Assembly (NCBI GenBank): GCA_009760855.2
Contig: WPIO01000010.1
Coordinates: forward strand, 9,012,501-9,076,500
Direction of reading: 5' to 3'
Source: Cristatella mucedo
Lineage: Eukaryota; Bryozoa; Phylactolaemata; Cristatellidae
DNA length: 64,000 bases
The notes beneath the pieces are model-generated. The model had not been told where the DNA came from. It ran no database searches and worked only from the letters and a program-made list of their open reading frames with translations. The position numbers and the translations under genes were made by a program. Numbering within the stretch: position 1 is the first letter of the stretch; every line of letters begins with the position of its first letter. This document shows, one piece after another, positions 1 through 10,583 of the stretch.

Positions 1-568
1 GTGATATGCACAGGGTCAGCATGGAAGCATGGTTAGTGGCAGCATGCACAACGTCATAAGGCATAAGCACATAAAGGTTGAATCACAGGGACACTAAATG
101 CTGTCATAAATAAATGAGTTCTTAGTTTCTTTTTAAATGTTGGCATGGCAGGAAATGTCGCGACAGAAGTCGAGAGTGAGTCCCAGGCTCTGGGACCGTA
201 CGAAGTAAAGGCACGGTCTCCGAAGGATTTGAGATTTTTGTCGAAGTGTGGTTAATCAGTTGGATTCCGAAAAAGCGTATGGTACGATGCTTAACCCGGA
301 TGTAGAGTAGATCTGCTAGATAACTGGAAACTTATAGAGTAAAGGGATATGTAAGTGGATGACAAAATCTAGAAGTCTATGTGTTGCTTGACTAGGAGCC
401 TATGCAGGTCGGCGAGAAGCAGTGTGATGTGGCAGCTGCGAAGCTCACGAGAGACAAGTCTAGTCGTATAATTTTGCACCAGCTTTAATAGCAAGAGTAC
501 ATAGACCGGTAGACCAGCAAACAGTGACTTACAGAAGTCAAGACGGATATCACAAATGCAGTGCAATA
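1..568 (-). mobile_element. LINE-B 3' fragment, cut by window edge
   Basis: Minus-strand 3' part of the LINE family called LINE-B here. On the minus strand 369-566 encodes a decayed copy of the conserved C-terminal region (RLDFCKSLFAGLP, then LVQNYTTRLV and SCHITLLLADLH), matching the [13 protein letters not shown]...[11 protein letters not shown] consensus seen in other copies of this window. Positions 1-368 correspond to the end of the reading frame and the 3' untranslated region. It abuts the (AAT)n tail of the next copy, so two copies lie head to tail. Non-functional. Confidence 0.8.
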
Positions 569-570
569 GA

Positions 571-1775
571 TTAATAATAATAATAACTCAGCTGATAAAG
601 CCCCCTCAGAGAATTCAATCGCTGTCTAGGCTCTTTACATTTGCTGCAAAGGGAAACGCGATTCAACGGTGAGTAATATCGTGCTTGATAAACAACAAGA
701 ATAACATGGTTAGGGGTGATATGCACACGGTCAACATGGATGTTAGTGGCAGCATGCAAAGTGTCAGCACCCATAAGCATATGAAGAACGGATCACAGGG
801 ACCCACTGAATGCTGTTCTAAATAGGTGTGCTTTTTAGTTCTAATTAAATATGGTCAAGTTAGGGGATGTTCTGACGCAAGTAGGGAGTGAGTTCCAGCC
901 TTTGGGAGCATATGAACTAAATTCACAGTCTCCAAAGGATTTGAGGTTTGTAGGAGGTATTGGTAGACTGTTTGTTTCCGAAAATCAGGCGATGCGATGC
1001 TTGGCGTGGTGGGGGGAGTAGATCTGAGAGATAGTCTGGGGTCAAAGAATGAAGTGTCCTTAACGTGAGCGACAAAACCTTGAAGTCGATCAGTTGCTTG
1101 ACTGGCAGCCAGTGCAGGTCAGTGAGAAGTGGTATGATATGGCAGCTGAGACGCTCACGACAGACAAGCCTAGATGCAGAGTTTTGCACCAGCTGTAATA
1201 GCCTGATTGCACATGCCGGTAGGCCAGCAAGCAGTGAGTTACAGAAGTTAAGACGGGATGTCACAAATGCATGGACCAACTAAGACGTGGTATCCTTATC
1301 TAAACAAGCCCGAATTTTAGCAATGCTTTGTATCTGACAGTAGGCAGACTTGATTGTGGAGCTGATGTGGTCGTCTAACGAGAGGTCACTTTGGAATACG
1401 ACTCCTAGATTTCGAGCTGATTCAACAGGAGATATGCTTGGTGAGCCGTGACGGCACACTAGGTAAGGCGGTTGCTTTCACGACCTCGGGCCTGAGGTCG
1501 TGGGCTCGACTCCTGCGGTGAGCGATTCTTTATCGCCACTGCAAGCGGTTATGATAGCCATAAAGACTCATATGTCGCTATACAAAGAGAAGCTGTTAAA
1601 TCAGCTAGGATTTTTCATTTATTTTTATTTAGAGCCAATTCTGAGCGGCAGCCTTTCCAATTTCCGAATCACACTGGGTTTTTCCATAACTAGTAAATTA
1701 GTGTTATCCCCGTTTAGCTTTGGAAAATTTTCCGTTATCCATGTGTGGATGTTATTAGTACATGCAGCGAGTAAT
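571..1775 (-). mobile_element. LINE-B 3' fragment interrupted by SINE-B
   Basis: Begins with the (AAT)n complement of the LINE tail at 571-590, then the conserved 3' hairpin region. The minus frame 923-1279 reads [35 protein letters not shown] and [17 protein letters not shown], the typical C-terminal region of CR1/Jockey-type LINE polyproteins. LINE homology stops near 1440, is interrupted by a SINE, and resumes at about 1630 (the segment equivalent to 24190-24340 of a better copy). The 5' end fades near 1775. Multiple frame breaks; a dead copy. Confidence 0.8.
1441..1630 (+). mobile_element. SINE-B copy (tRNA-derived)
   Basis: One of three copies (others 25846-26030 plus and 53896-54084 minus). 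The head is tRNA-like, with an A-box-like segment (acactaggtaaggcgg) and a B-box-like segment (gggctcgactcct); about 75 bases span the two. The body continues with a GCCACTGCAAGCGG hairpin region and ends in a T/A-rich stretch. It sits inside LINE-B, whose sequence continues on both sides, so it inserted after the LINE. No clear target-site duplication is left. Confidence 0.75.
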
Positions 1776-2855
1776 TATTATCGGAAATGTCCTAGAATGC
1801 CATGAAATCAGGCTAATTATTCGATTCTTTCGTTGCGTTTCATAATGAGTCAGAGATAGGCACATCTAGCGGCCACCCCCTATGCAAGGCAGGACAAGCT
1901 CATATCAGCCATAAACTCGGTAGCCGAGGGCTTTCCCACTGCACGTAGTGAAATCATTCCTTTATGGCCTGAAAAAGTTGGTGACGAGGATTCCATATGA
2001 ACTTTTCAATTGAGAAGCCGGATTAACATGGCCAGTAAATCAATTTGACTTCTTCAGCCAGTTGCTGGCCGATTTTTAACGGCTACCAAGTAAACGAGAT
2101 TATCGTGCTATAAATTAGCTAGTGGCCAATACGTGCTCAATTGAGCGAAGTCCTTTGGCTCAGTGAGTCACAAGTAGAGTACAGCCCTCGAAGATAGTTA
2201 CAAATAAGCTGCGAGACTGCTTGCTTAGACAGTAAGCCAACGAGAAGCTAACGAGAATTTGCTGCGATCGTAAGCTAATGAGAGCTGGCGAAACAAGGGC
2301 AAAGAAAGTGCCAGTGAAGCACGGATGGAGCAGCAGCAGTGAGTCCCTACTCGGACCCGAGTTTGGGCGAGCGCTGGAAGATTTAGCATGCTGCATTTGG
2401 TCACATTTGCTTGTCAAATTGATTTACCGAAGGCCCCCTCGTTGTAGGAAATGTTTTCATCCCTTATCTAACCGATCCCTCCACGCACTAAGCTGGTGCT
2501 ACAACTTTCCAGCGTAGCTGGTTTAGCCTGGCTTGAGCATGGACTTGAACGGTTGAGGCCATTATTTGCAGCCGAAGGACATTAGTGTAGACCAACCTCT
2601 AAAACTGCATTACAACCTCGATGTAGGGGGCTTGTGTACTAATGTCCTTAGGCTACCACCATCCACGCTCGTAACGTCGCTAGACCTTAATGGCGCTCAG
2701 CCAGCCTTACAGAACCTAGAGCACTTCTGACTTCCCACTTCGATCTCCCGACCGATCAAAAGCGTTGGCCTCAGCTTCCTCGTGGCCCAACTTGTCAAGC
2801 TCTACTCCTCCAGCCTTATACAAGACTTGGGCTTGACAGTGCACAACGCATTATT
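1776..2855. other. Unassigned interval with one inverted repeat
   Basis: No recognisable gene or transposon. Open frames are short (85 codons or fewer) and show no motif. A 15-17 base inverted repeat (ccgaaggacattagt paired with actaatgtccttagg) separated by about 45 bases lies at 2571-2653 and could form a hairpin or be a remnant of a small foldback element. Confidence 0.4.
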
Positions 2856-3128
2856 GCCAGAATAATAATAATTATAATTATAATAATAGCAATATTTGAT
2901 AAAGCACCCTCAGAGAACTTTATCTCTTTCTAGACGCTTTACAATTGCAGCAAAGGAAGCACATTCAAATGATTAGCGTTAGCATGCTCAAGAAACGTCA
3001 AGAATAACTAGGTCAGGGGTGACACGCACGAGGTCAGCATGCATGTGTGGTTAGTGGCAAAATGCAGTGTCAGCAACCACAAGCACGTGAAGGCTGAATC
3101 ACAGTGACTCACATATGTTGTAATGCAG
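2856..3128 (-). mobile_element. LINE-B 3' UTR fragment
   Basis: Starts with an AT-rich (aat)n tail complement at about 2860-2890, followed by the LINE-B 3' hairpin region (gataaagcaccctcagaga) and about 200 bases of 3' UTR matching other copies. Homology ends near 3128. 5'-truncated, no coding remnant. Confidence 0.75.
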
Positions 3129-4640
3129 TGTGTGGGCTTGGCGGAGGAGACGTAACTTGCCATTAATCTAGTGGCATAGCCTAAGGCCGAATTTGGTTCT
3201 TTGCGCGTCTATGTGCAATAAGGTCAGCACACCCACAGTGTTTCCGATGCTAACCTACGTACCATTACTAAGGGTTGTGAACTCGTGACGTGAATTGCTA
3301 CGTGATGCACACATACTACGAGATTTTTCTGAACTGTATTCGCAAGTGAACAATGTGGCTGTGCGTCTAGTTCGGTTTTATCCACCAACAAGTTCTCATC
3401 CAAAAAACACACTGACTTAGGAAATACCTCTATAGGAAATACCTCTAACTACCGTCTATACAGGAGAGGTACCCAAATAGACGGAGGGCCCGCTCTACTA
3501 GGTTTGCGATGGCGACGTCGGTTCAGGCGTGCAGCGGCTTGCCACAGAGGCGCTGACTTCTCGATCGTCGCTTCACCAGAATCAAAACCTTGACCGGAGA
3601 GCTAAGATTCCTCTTCCGCCTTCGCAAAAAGGTAGATACGCTGAGGGCCATTTCTCCTACGAAGGATATCCATCCTTCCTTCCACTTCCCCGGTCTGACT
3701 CCGGTTAGCGGCACCGAATTCCTACGCAGGGACCACGCGGTCATGCAAACAAAAACACAACCGTGAATTTCGCTCTGCTGCGAGCACCGTGCGACCGTAT
3801 TCGTGAGCGCTCAGCGTATTCGCCGGGCGCTTGCTTGCTCTGCCACGTGGCCGTCGATCGCCCGCGTGAGCAGCCCTTTCACCTCACTCGTTCCAGAGAA
3901 ACGAGTCCTACAGCTGCCGTACGGCTGGCGGTGACGAAGACGAGGACCTTAAGCCAGCGCTGCCTACTCTTGAAAAGCTAGCCGGGACGGTAGGATTGAC
4001 AGGCCAGCTGACATCGACCAACCGCTGCTGCGGAGAGTAGGACGACATGACAGACAGAAATACCACAGCTGGCATAAGGCTTCCCGGCTCGCGTGAAGCT
4101 ATTGGCCCAGACCACTAAACGCCATTGCAAGTGAACGTAGTTGCATGGAATCTGTTAGATAAACTCTCAACGCAGTTTTCTGTTATAAAAATTTGAAAAT
4201 GCAGTTGCACGAAGGTTATTTCTGAAATAGCAGTTTTATTGCAGCTCGAACGCATTGAGAGGCTAGATGGCCCTTGACTTCGATCGAAGGCGCGGTAATG
4301 CGAACGTGCAGCGGCATACAATTTTACGTTTTTTCTGGAATGTGGAATCAAAACTTAAGTTGGGCGACGAGTATTGAGGAATCGGCGGCTTTCGTACAGT
4401 TGGAATATATATCGTATAAAGGCTGGATAGCCCGGTCATTAGAGGCCAAAGCATGTGAACGCCCATGCAAAACCACTTGAAAATTGGCGGGAACGCAATT
4501 CTAGAGAAGTTGAAATTTAAACCACATTGTTGAGATTTTTTGTGGAAACGGCAGCTGTATTGCAGTTATTCATGCAACCCCCTAACCATAGATTGTGTAA
4601 TAACCTGTTCTGAGTCGCCATAGTTTAGAATCATGAATAA
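3129..4640. other. Unassigned interval, GC-richer at 3500-4100
   Basis: No family recognised. The 3500-4100 part is visibly more GC-rich than its surroundings and has overlapping open stretches in several frames, for example plus 3556-3765. No two frames can be told apart by motif and no clear splice pair was found. It could hold undetected exons or be an old repeat. Confidence 0.3.
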
Positions 4641-4667
4641 TAGTCTTGCGGTCATAATAAAATAATT

Positions 4668-4953
4668 CAGGGCAAGACCTTTCTTGGCCAGAATGATACA
4701 GGAAACCAAGCACAGCCAACTACAATAGATGTCAAAGTTTGGCTACGCGACCTTATTGGGCTCGAACAAATAGTATTCTCAAATGCCTTTATCGTCGCTG
4801 CCATTGTAGCTGTCTGCCTTTTATTTATGATTATCACTAACGGCGGTCGCATTGACGAGATAGGCTTCAATACGTTTGAGAGCCGCGGTCGGTTGCAGTC
4901 GTCAGAATTCACTTGGCTGGAGAAAGACGAGCAAACAGAACCGCAATTAGCTT
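4668..4953 (+). CDS. Candidate terminal exon of a single-pass membrane protein
   Basis: Speculative. After an AG at 4665-4666 (aataattcag) the plus frame starting with GGC is open for about 95 codons to a TAA at 4951-4953. The translation has a polar N-terminal part (GKTFLGQNDTGNQAQ...VWLRDLIGL), a hydrophobic stretch of about 21 residues (VFSNAFIVAAIVAVCLLFMII) and then a charged tail ending EKDEQTEPQLA. This looks like a juxtamembrane region, one membrane span and a cytoplasmic tail. There is no ATG near the start, so it would be a 3' exon; upstream exons were not found. No family recognised, and a chance open frame of this length is possible. Confidence 0.25.
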
Positions 4954-5061
4954 AAACGATGCTCGGAGAAGCAGACTTGTTGGCGAGCATATTCACTGAT
5001 GGTTAATAACGCACAGTCAGACTATAATTATTTATTCCGCCGCAGTAGCAGAGAGACTGAA

Positions 5062-5168
<107 letters not shown>

Positions 5169-5189
5169 CCGATTAGCTGGAACGGCAGG

Positions 5190-5560
5190 CAGAGAAGGTT
5201 GGCTTCTAAATACCTAGCTGAACTGCTGCACCAGTTTCAGCCTGATTGTGCCCTCAGGTCCTGCATGCACAATGAATTAGGTATTCTATTCCTTCGCTTA
5301 AAAATCTTTGGCGAAAGAAGCTTTAGCTCTGCGAAGGTCCTAGACTGTGAAAATCGCTTCCATGACTCTTACGCAACGACAACTACTCTCCTGCTGCCGA
5401 CAATGGCTTATCCTTTCTGGTGGTCTTAAGATGCTACTTCCATGCAATTGCTACTGAATGCGTACCGAATGCCACTTAGGCTGTGAGTTAGCTATACCAA
5501 AGTCTCTTGCATAACACCCACATAGTCTTCATGGCTTTGTGTAACTACAGACGGAGACAC
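5190..5560 (+). mobile_element. LINE-A 3' end fragment
   Basis: Plus-strand relic of the LINE-A family. 5199-5429 reads [17 protein letters not shown] and LRLKIFGERSFSSA, matching the C-terminal region of the better LINE-A copy at 44000-45415 ([31 protein letters not shown]). The following 3' UTR matches that copy down to the terminal agacggaga motif near 5550. Frame-shifted after the GERSFSSA motif. It sits directly between a (GA)n tract and a hAT transposase fragment. Confidence 0.8.
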
Positions 5561-5574
5561 GTTACATTTTATAA

Positions 5575-5749
5575 TTTGAAAGTTTTCTTACAAGTTCTTC
5601 TCACCATAGCTGTATCAGTTGCCAGTTGTGAACGTTCATTTAGCAAGCTGAAGAAATTCAAATTATGTACAGGCAAACCATTAGTGGCACGACGCCTTTG
5701 TGATCTTTTAACTGCGCTTGACATACCTCAAAGCTCTAATTTATATTAG
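5575..5749 (+). pseudogene. hAT transposase C-terminal dimerisation domain fragment
   Basis: The plus translation contains LTIAVSVASCERSFSKLKKF followed by RRLCDLLTALDIP. This matches the hAT-family C-terminal dimerisation motif (typically T.PVS.ASAERSFSKLK..K, then S.ERL..L..L.IE), in particular the ZMYM1/TTF-domain hAT group. Only about 55 residues are present, with no zinc finger or catalytic region nearby, so it is a dead fragment. It ends about 140 bases from the lipoxygenase poly(A) signal on the opposite strand. Confidence 0.75.
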
Positions 5750-5887
5750 ATTAGAAGAGATGCTCAAAATATTACAGAACATTTGTTACTGTAGCAATTT
5801 TATGGAACTGGTAGGCATTTCTAAGCATGTATTAAAAAATAGCAAGGTGGTGTGGAACAAACCTATCTAAATCTTGCCCAATATGTA

Positions 5888-5893
5888 TTTATT
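5888..5893 (-). terminator. Lipoxygenase poly(A) signal
   Basis: AATAAA on the minus strand, 25 bases after the lipoxygenase TAA (5918-5920). This implies a very short 3' UTR. Confidence 0.6.
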
Positions 5894-5917
5894 GAAATTC
5901 TTCATGGATCTCAAACA

Positions 5918-8900
5918 TTACTTTGCGATGCTGTTAGGAACCAAGCTTGGAAGCATGTATGGGTAGGATTCCGCACCCAGTGATGCATTTCTTGCACTGA
6001 GTTCGGTGTTCAACCGGTCAAGATTTGCCTTAAATTTCTTTGCAGCAGCATTGGTTGCGGCATCAGTGAAATGGAGCTCCGGGAAGACACCAAGAAAGAC
6101 CTACAAAAAAATAAGAATAATTTGCGTCTCGATATAAGATGTAGCTGCATAAAAACGAAGTTTTACTGCACAAACTTACTTCGCCATTAGCGTATCTGGA
6201 GAGGGTGTAGACAGTTGAGACTTGATTGGAAACGTCAGGAACACGAGGTAGACTTGCCATGACTGTTTCCATAGTGATTCCGACCTTGGACGTCGGCGGC
6301 GGAGCTCTCATCATCAGAGGGGCATTGGGTGCAAAGCCGTAGTATGCCATCTGCGAGAAATTTATAGATGCATGACCGGCTGACGCCTGGAATATTATAA
6401 TATTGAGAAGGCTGACGAGTTCTTCTTTCTTTGCCATAGACCCTGTGAAGCCGTGATGGGTGCCGTCCGGGGTCTCGCCGGGAAAGCCATGGGTATACAG
6501 CTCCAGCATCCAAGCTTGTAGTTCAGTATCCTGTTTAATATCGTCGTCGTTCAGATAATAAATGTCGATGACCTCTTTGACGTAATCGCTGATGACATGA
6601 AATAGCTTGATGCCATCGTCACGGAAGTAATAGTGAGGAACATCGCCATTCATGCCTCTAGCTCGAATCGCTTCGAGGAAGTGAAGGTCTTGTATCTTGA
6701 ATGTGCTGAATGCACGTCGGATGAGTGCACTTGCTCCCTTGACTCCGATGGCCATGCCTTGGTCGAAAAGTCCCCCAGCATTGATGAGAGTACCCCTGGC
6801 AGCTGCGTTGATAGCGAGTGTTGTGCGGGTGTGCGGAGCGAGAAGCTTAAACACAGGATGGGCCTCAGGAAGCTGACGCCACATGGCGACCGTCACTGCT
6901 TCCAGTACGAGATGAGTTTTCATAAGGTGTGAAAGTGTTTGATGGAGATTTCCGTCGGCGTTTCGCACGTACATTTTGGCCAGTAACCAGCCCAGGCCGT
7001 CTCTTGATGTCCACAGAGGATTTTCAGCTCCTGGTTTTTGATGTAGCTGGATAATTATCGGAATGAGTTTTCCATTTGGAAGCATTCGGAAAAGGCAAAT
7101 TGGTGCACAGTAGAACGCCGTAGTAGACATTTCACCGGGCTTTAGAAGACTATCCATCACAGAGTAGTTGGCGATGTACAAGCTTCCTGACTGTAATGAC
7201 AGAATGCATGCGGGATTAGGCAGGAATAGCGACCCGAGGAATAGTTACGAACACGGTTAATTTGAAAGCTGTTTGCTAAAATTTATCGTTTGAAGGTTCT
7301 ATCAAACTGTTGGCATATGACTGGTGCATGCCTCTCTGATCTATTAGCTTAATTGCAGCAGCCTGACAAACACTGTCTTTAGCAAGAACATGCAAAAACT
7401 GGCTAAACCTTGAGCTAGTGTCAGGAAAGTCAAGATGCACCGAGAAAAGCACTATTATATCTCATTTTAATATTGCAGATGCCTTAGTCTGTAAGAGCAG
7501 AGTATGGCCGTTTACAGGCAGAGGCACTGCAAAAAAGCACACGGCCAGTGTAGGCTCACTTGAATATTCGATCTTATAAAGGCACGGAGCGAGGGCTGCA
7601 GAGATCAATTAAGATCAATTGGGTCCGATTGCTAGCACGAAAGATCACTCAGCTATTGTGTATTATGGCCACTAGGTCAGAAGCAATTAATCTACTGCAG
7701 TCTCGGATTAGGTAAGTGGCGAAATTGACTATCGTAAGGGAAGTGGCTATGCACTGAGAGGAACTTTATTATCCTTCATTTTTATATGGTAGATGCCTCA
7801 TTCTATAAGAACACATTGTGGTACTAGGCTAATGAATAGTCACTTGAATACTTGATCTTTCCGGGGCAGAGAGAGAGGCCTGCTGACATCAATTAAGATC
7901 GATCGGTTCCGATTGCAAGCAGAAAAGGTCAGTCAGTTATGGTCGACTACGGCCAGTAGGCCAGAAACTAGTCACCTACTGCAGTCTTGGATTAAGTATG
8001 TGGCGAAATTGACTTGAGAGTGTACCTCGACGGTTAGGCCTTGAATTTTCAATTCCTCCTCCGCTGGGAAGTTTGGAGGCAAGCTCCGGCACTTTTCAAG
8101 TACCACGGGATGATGTCCGTTTAGATACTGCCTGCCGAACTCCTCATCAAGTGTCCAGCTCGTGAAGACTTGCTTCATGACTTTTTCGTCATCGCCTTGA
8201 GTGCCCATTCCTGCAAGATTAAACGTAGCTTAGTTAGATTTGACGCAGAATATCTTTCAAGTTCACTGGTCACTTTCGGTGCATTCAAAATGTCTCGGAA
8301 TTCTACAATAGTGCACTCACCCTTGCCGACATCGTAAAATGCCTTGAAATCAGTATAATGCTCATTCGAGGATTGAAGTACTTTAAGACCGAATCTAGCA
8401 CCAGCGGACAGGGCCGCTGCTATGAAGCTTGCTCCTTCGGCGTCAGCAAAGTCAACATCATCAGGCACGTCCAATATGCCGTCGAATGCATAGCCAGGCC
8501 AACCAGTGTATGCAGCATTGGTTCCCCACGTGAAAGTAGCCTGCCTGTCCTTTAGCTCAGCTAGCCTTTGAGCACGAAGCAGTGGATTACTTTCTTTGAA
8601 TGCAAGAGAAGCTAAAACAGTGGAGGATAGTTATATGAAGTATTGACTACTACTAGCTCAGCTACCAACTCTGTTAGGGCACAAGTATGAATTTGCTACA
8701 TTAGTTGGCTCACTCTTTCAAAATCTACAACAGCTCGGTACTAATTTAGTACCGGTTTGTTTACCTTGAGAATCAAGCAAGAAGCACTATCACTAAACGG
8801 CTGCCTACTACTACTACCTCATTGTCTTAATTTGGCGTGAAAAGTTGTTTCATCGCTAGTGCAACATTTATCTTACTATATTTCACAGCTAAATTGTATT

Positions 8901-10583
8901 TTATTAAACGATTTGCCTACGCGACTAATCTAGACATACATCATTATAATTTAAAAGTTTGACCAAACACTTCACATGTGGTGACCGTTTAAGCAGTTAA
9001 AATAAACAGCGTTTTACATATAATATTGCACTTGATAACATGAAGCGACCGTACGCAATAGATAATCTATTAGTACAGCATTTGTATGGTTACGGTTATT
9101 GGAGGCTGCGAATATTAGGAATGGGATGTGAGTGTTCAAAAGAGGTGCATTTTGGTTAGCATACGTATCTCTCGCTTGCCCGATTAGTTTTTAGACAGTC
9201 CACAAGTGGTGGATGCATATCTGAATTTCTATACTATCCTATCATTGTAGGTAGGCATCCCCAGAAAACTATGGTTTACAAGTAACAAAAGCCTAGCAGA
9301 TGCCACTCAGCTATTTCAGCTTTCACAAATCATTCCACCTTCCTAAATTAATTTGTTCTCACAGTATGCATGAAATCGTTTTGAAGCTTGAAAGAAATGA
9401 TGAATGCAAATTCTTTTACCACCAATTATCCAGTACGACCAGCTACTTTAATTCGCTTAGCTATTTCTCTTATGGGAAGCAATAATGCTCCTGGGAATTT
9501 ACTTAGCGAATCCTGGATATCCAGCTGCTAATCCAGACGAATAGTCTACCGGATAGATTTTCTAAACTTACGAGCAAAGCAGCTTACGAGAAAATGCCGA
9601 CAGAACAAACTAAGATGATGGTGTCGTTGGCCTCGTACCTAAGAATGCATTCATGTACTTTACCTGCCAAGCTTATTCCAGGGAAATAAGGGCAGGCTAA
9701 CTACCTATTGCACAGAATACAGATTAACAGCTTTGCTACGAAGCTATGAATGCTTCGCGACTTCGATTGTCCATGCAAGATGAAATGTCGGCATAATGAT
9801 ATAACAAAATCTCTTGAAGTGTAATGTAGTCCGGTTACTGGGTTCAATCAAGCAGGAAGTTGGCGTAATTTTCCAACAGCTTTCCTGAGCTAACCTACGG
9901 AAATTTCATTAAACACAGATAATTAATAGCCTAACATGTATTAACGTTCTGCCTCCTGAGAGATCAAGGGGGCAACGAGACCACAGTGTTACGCGATATG
10001 GGAGTAAAAAAAGGTCTTATTGGGGCCCGGGGACAGGCCTAGGCTTATTTCGATAGAATTTACCATTGCCGTTTCTTAGTATCATCTTCGATGAGATCCA
10101 ACGATAGCAAGGAAAGATAGTTATTTTCTTATCACTGGTGTCCACCACGACAATGTATCGAAGGTGAAGCTGATCACTTAGTATCAGCGAAGCCAGCTCG
10201 ACGTCAATGGTAAGCAGGTCTCCCAGGTCTGGCAGCTCAAATAGCTGCGTGGTTGTTGCTCCTGGCACTAAACTTTGTGCAAATGTCCTGCTTATGTTGA
10301 TTGACGAGCTAGAAGCTTTCGTTCCTGTAATAAAAATATAAAACATCAATGAATTCGGCAATAGTTAATTAGCAGTAGTTGTCACAAAGCTGCTTTAAAA
10401 TATGCCCAGTTCAACTTACCATTTATTTTAAGGCAGACGTTTGCTAGAGTGCCGGCGCCAGACAGATCGCTGACAGTCGCACTCACAATGTACCTCTTCT
10501 GACCAATCGATGGACTATCAGTGGTGTCAAATTTGCCCAACTGTTTGACATAGTAGTTCACGCTCGCCGTCAACGTCAATTCT
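5918..10583 (-). CDS. Animal lipoxygenase (PLAT + catalytic domain), six exons, first exon missing
   Basis: Non-heme iron dioxygenase that adds O2 to polyunsaturated fatty acids. Exons on the minus strand: A 10583-10420 and B 10324-10064 (PLAT lipid-binding domain: RYIVSATVSDLSGAGT, FPCYRWISSK); C 8611-8321 (RLAELKDRQATFTWG); D 8210-8014 or to 8026 (EEFGRQYLNGHHP; the longer form aligns best); E 7190-6180; F 6100-5918. Introns are 95, 1452, 110, about 825, and 79 bp, all GT-AG, and phases agree. Iron ligands: His 6927-6929 and His 6912-6914 in SHLMKTHLV, His 6372-6374 and Asn 6360-6362 in GHASINFSQ. The stereocontrol (Coffa) site is Ala (6798-6800), predicting S-type oxygenation. About 700 residues, the usual length. 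The protein ends VPNSIAK, with Lys where the iron-binding C-terminal Ile is expected. No ATG in exon A; a TAG lies in frame upstream, so at least one more 5' exon exists. Confidence 0.93.
7440..8018. repeat. Tandem duplication inside a lipoxygenase intron
   Basis: Two diverged direct copies, about 7440-7735 and 7755-8018 (period near 300). They share segments such as catcaattaagatc-like / tccgattg, ggccagtaggccagaa-like and gtggcgaaattgact. The second copy runs up to the 5' splice site region of exon D. No transposon similarity seen. Confidence 0.7.

Noticed and set aside
7972-8013. Extension of lipoxygenase exon D to the in-frame stop
   Set aside because: Continuing past 8014 leaves lipoxygenase similarity and ends in a stop; splicing to exon E restores the family alignment.
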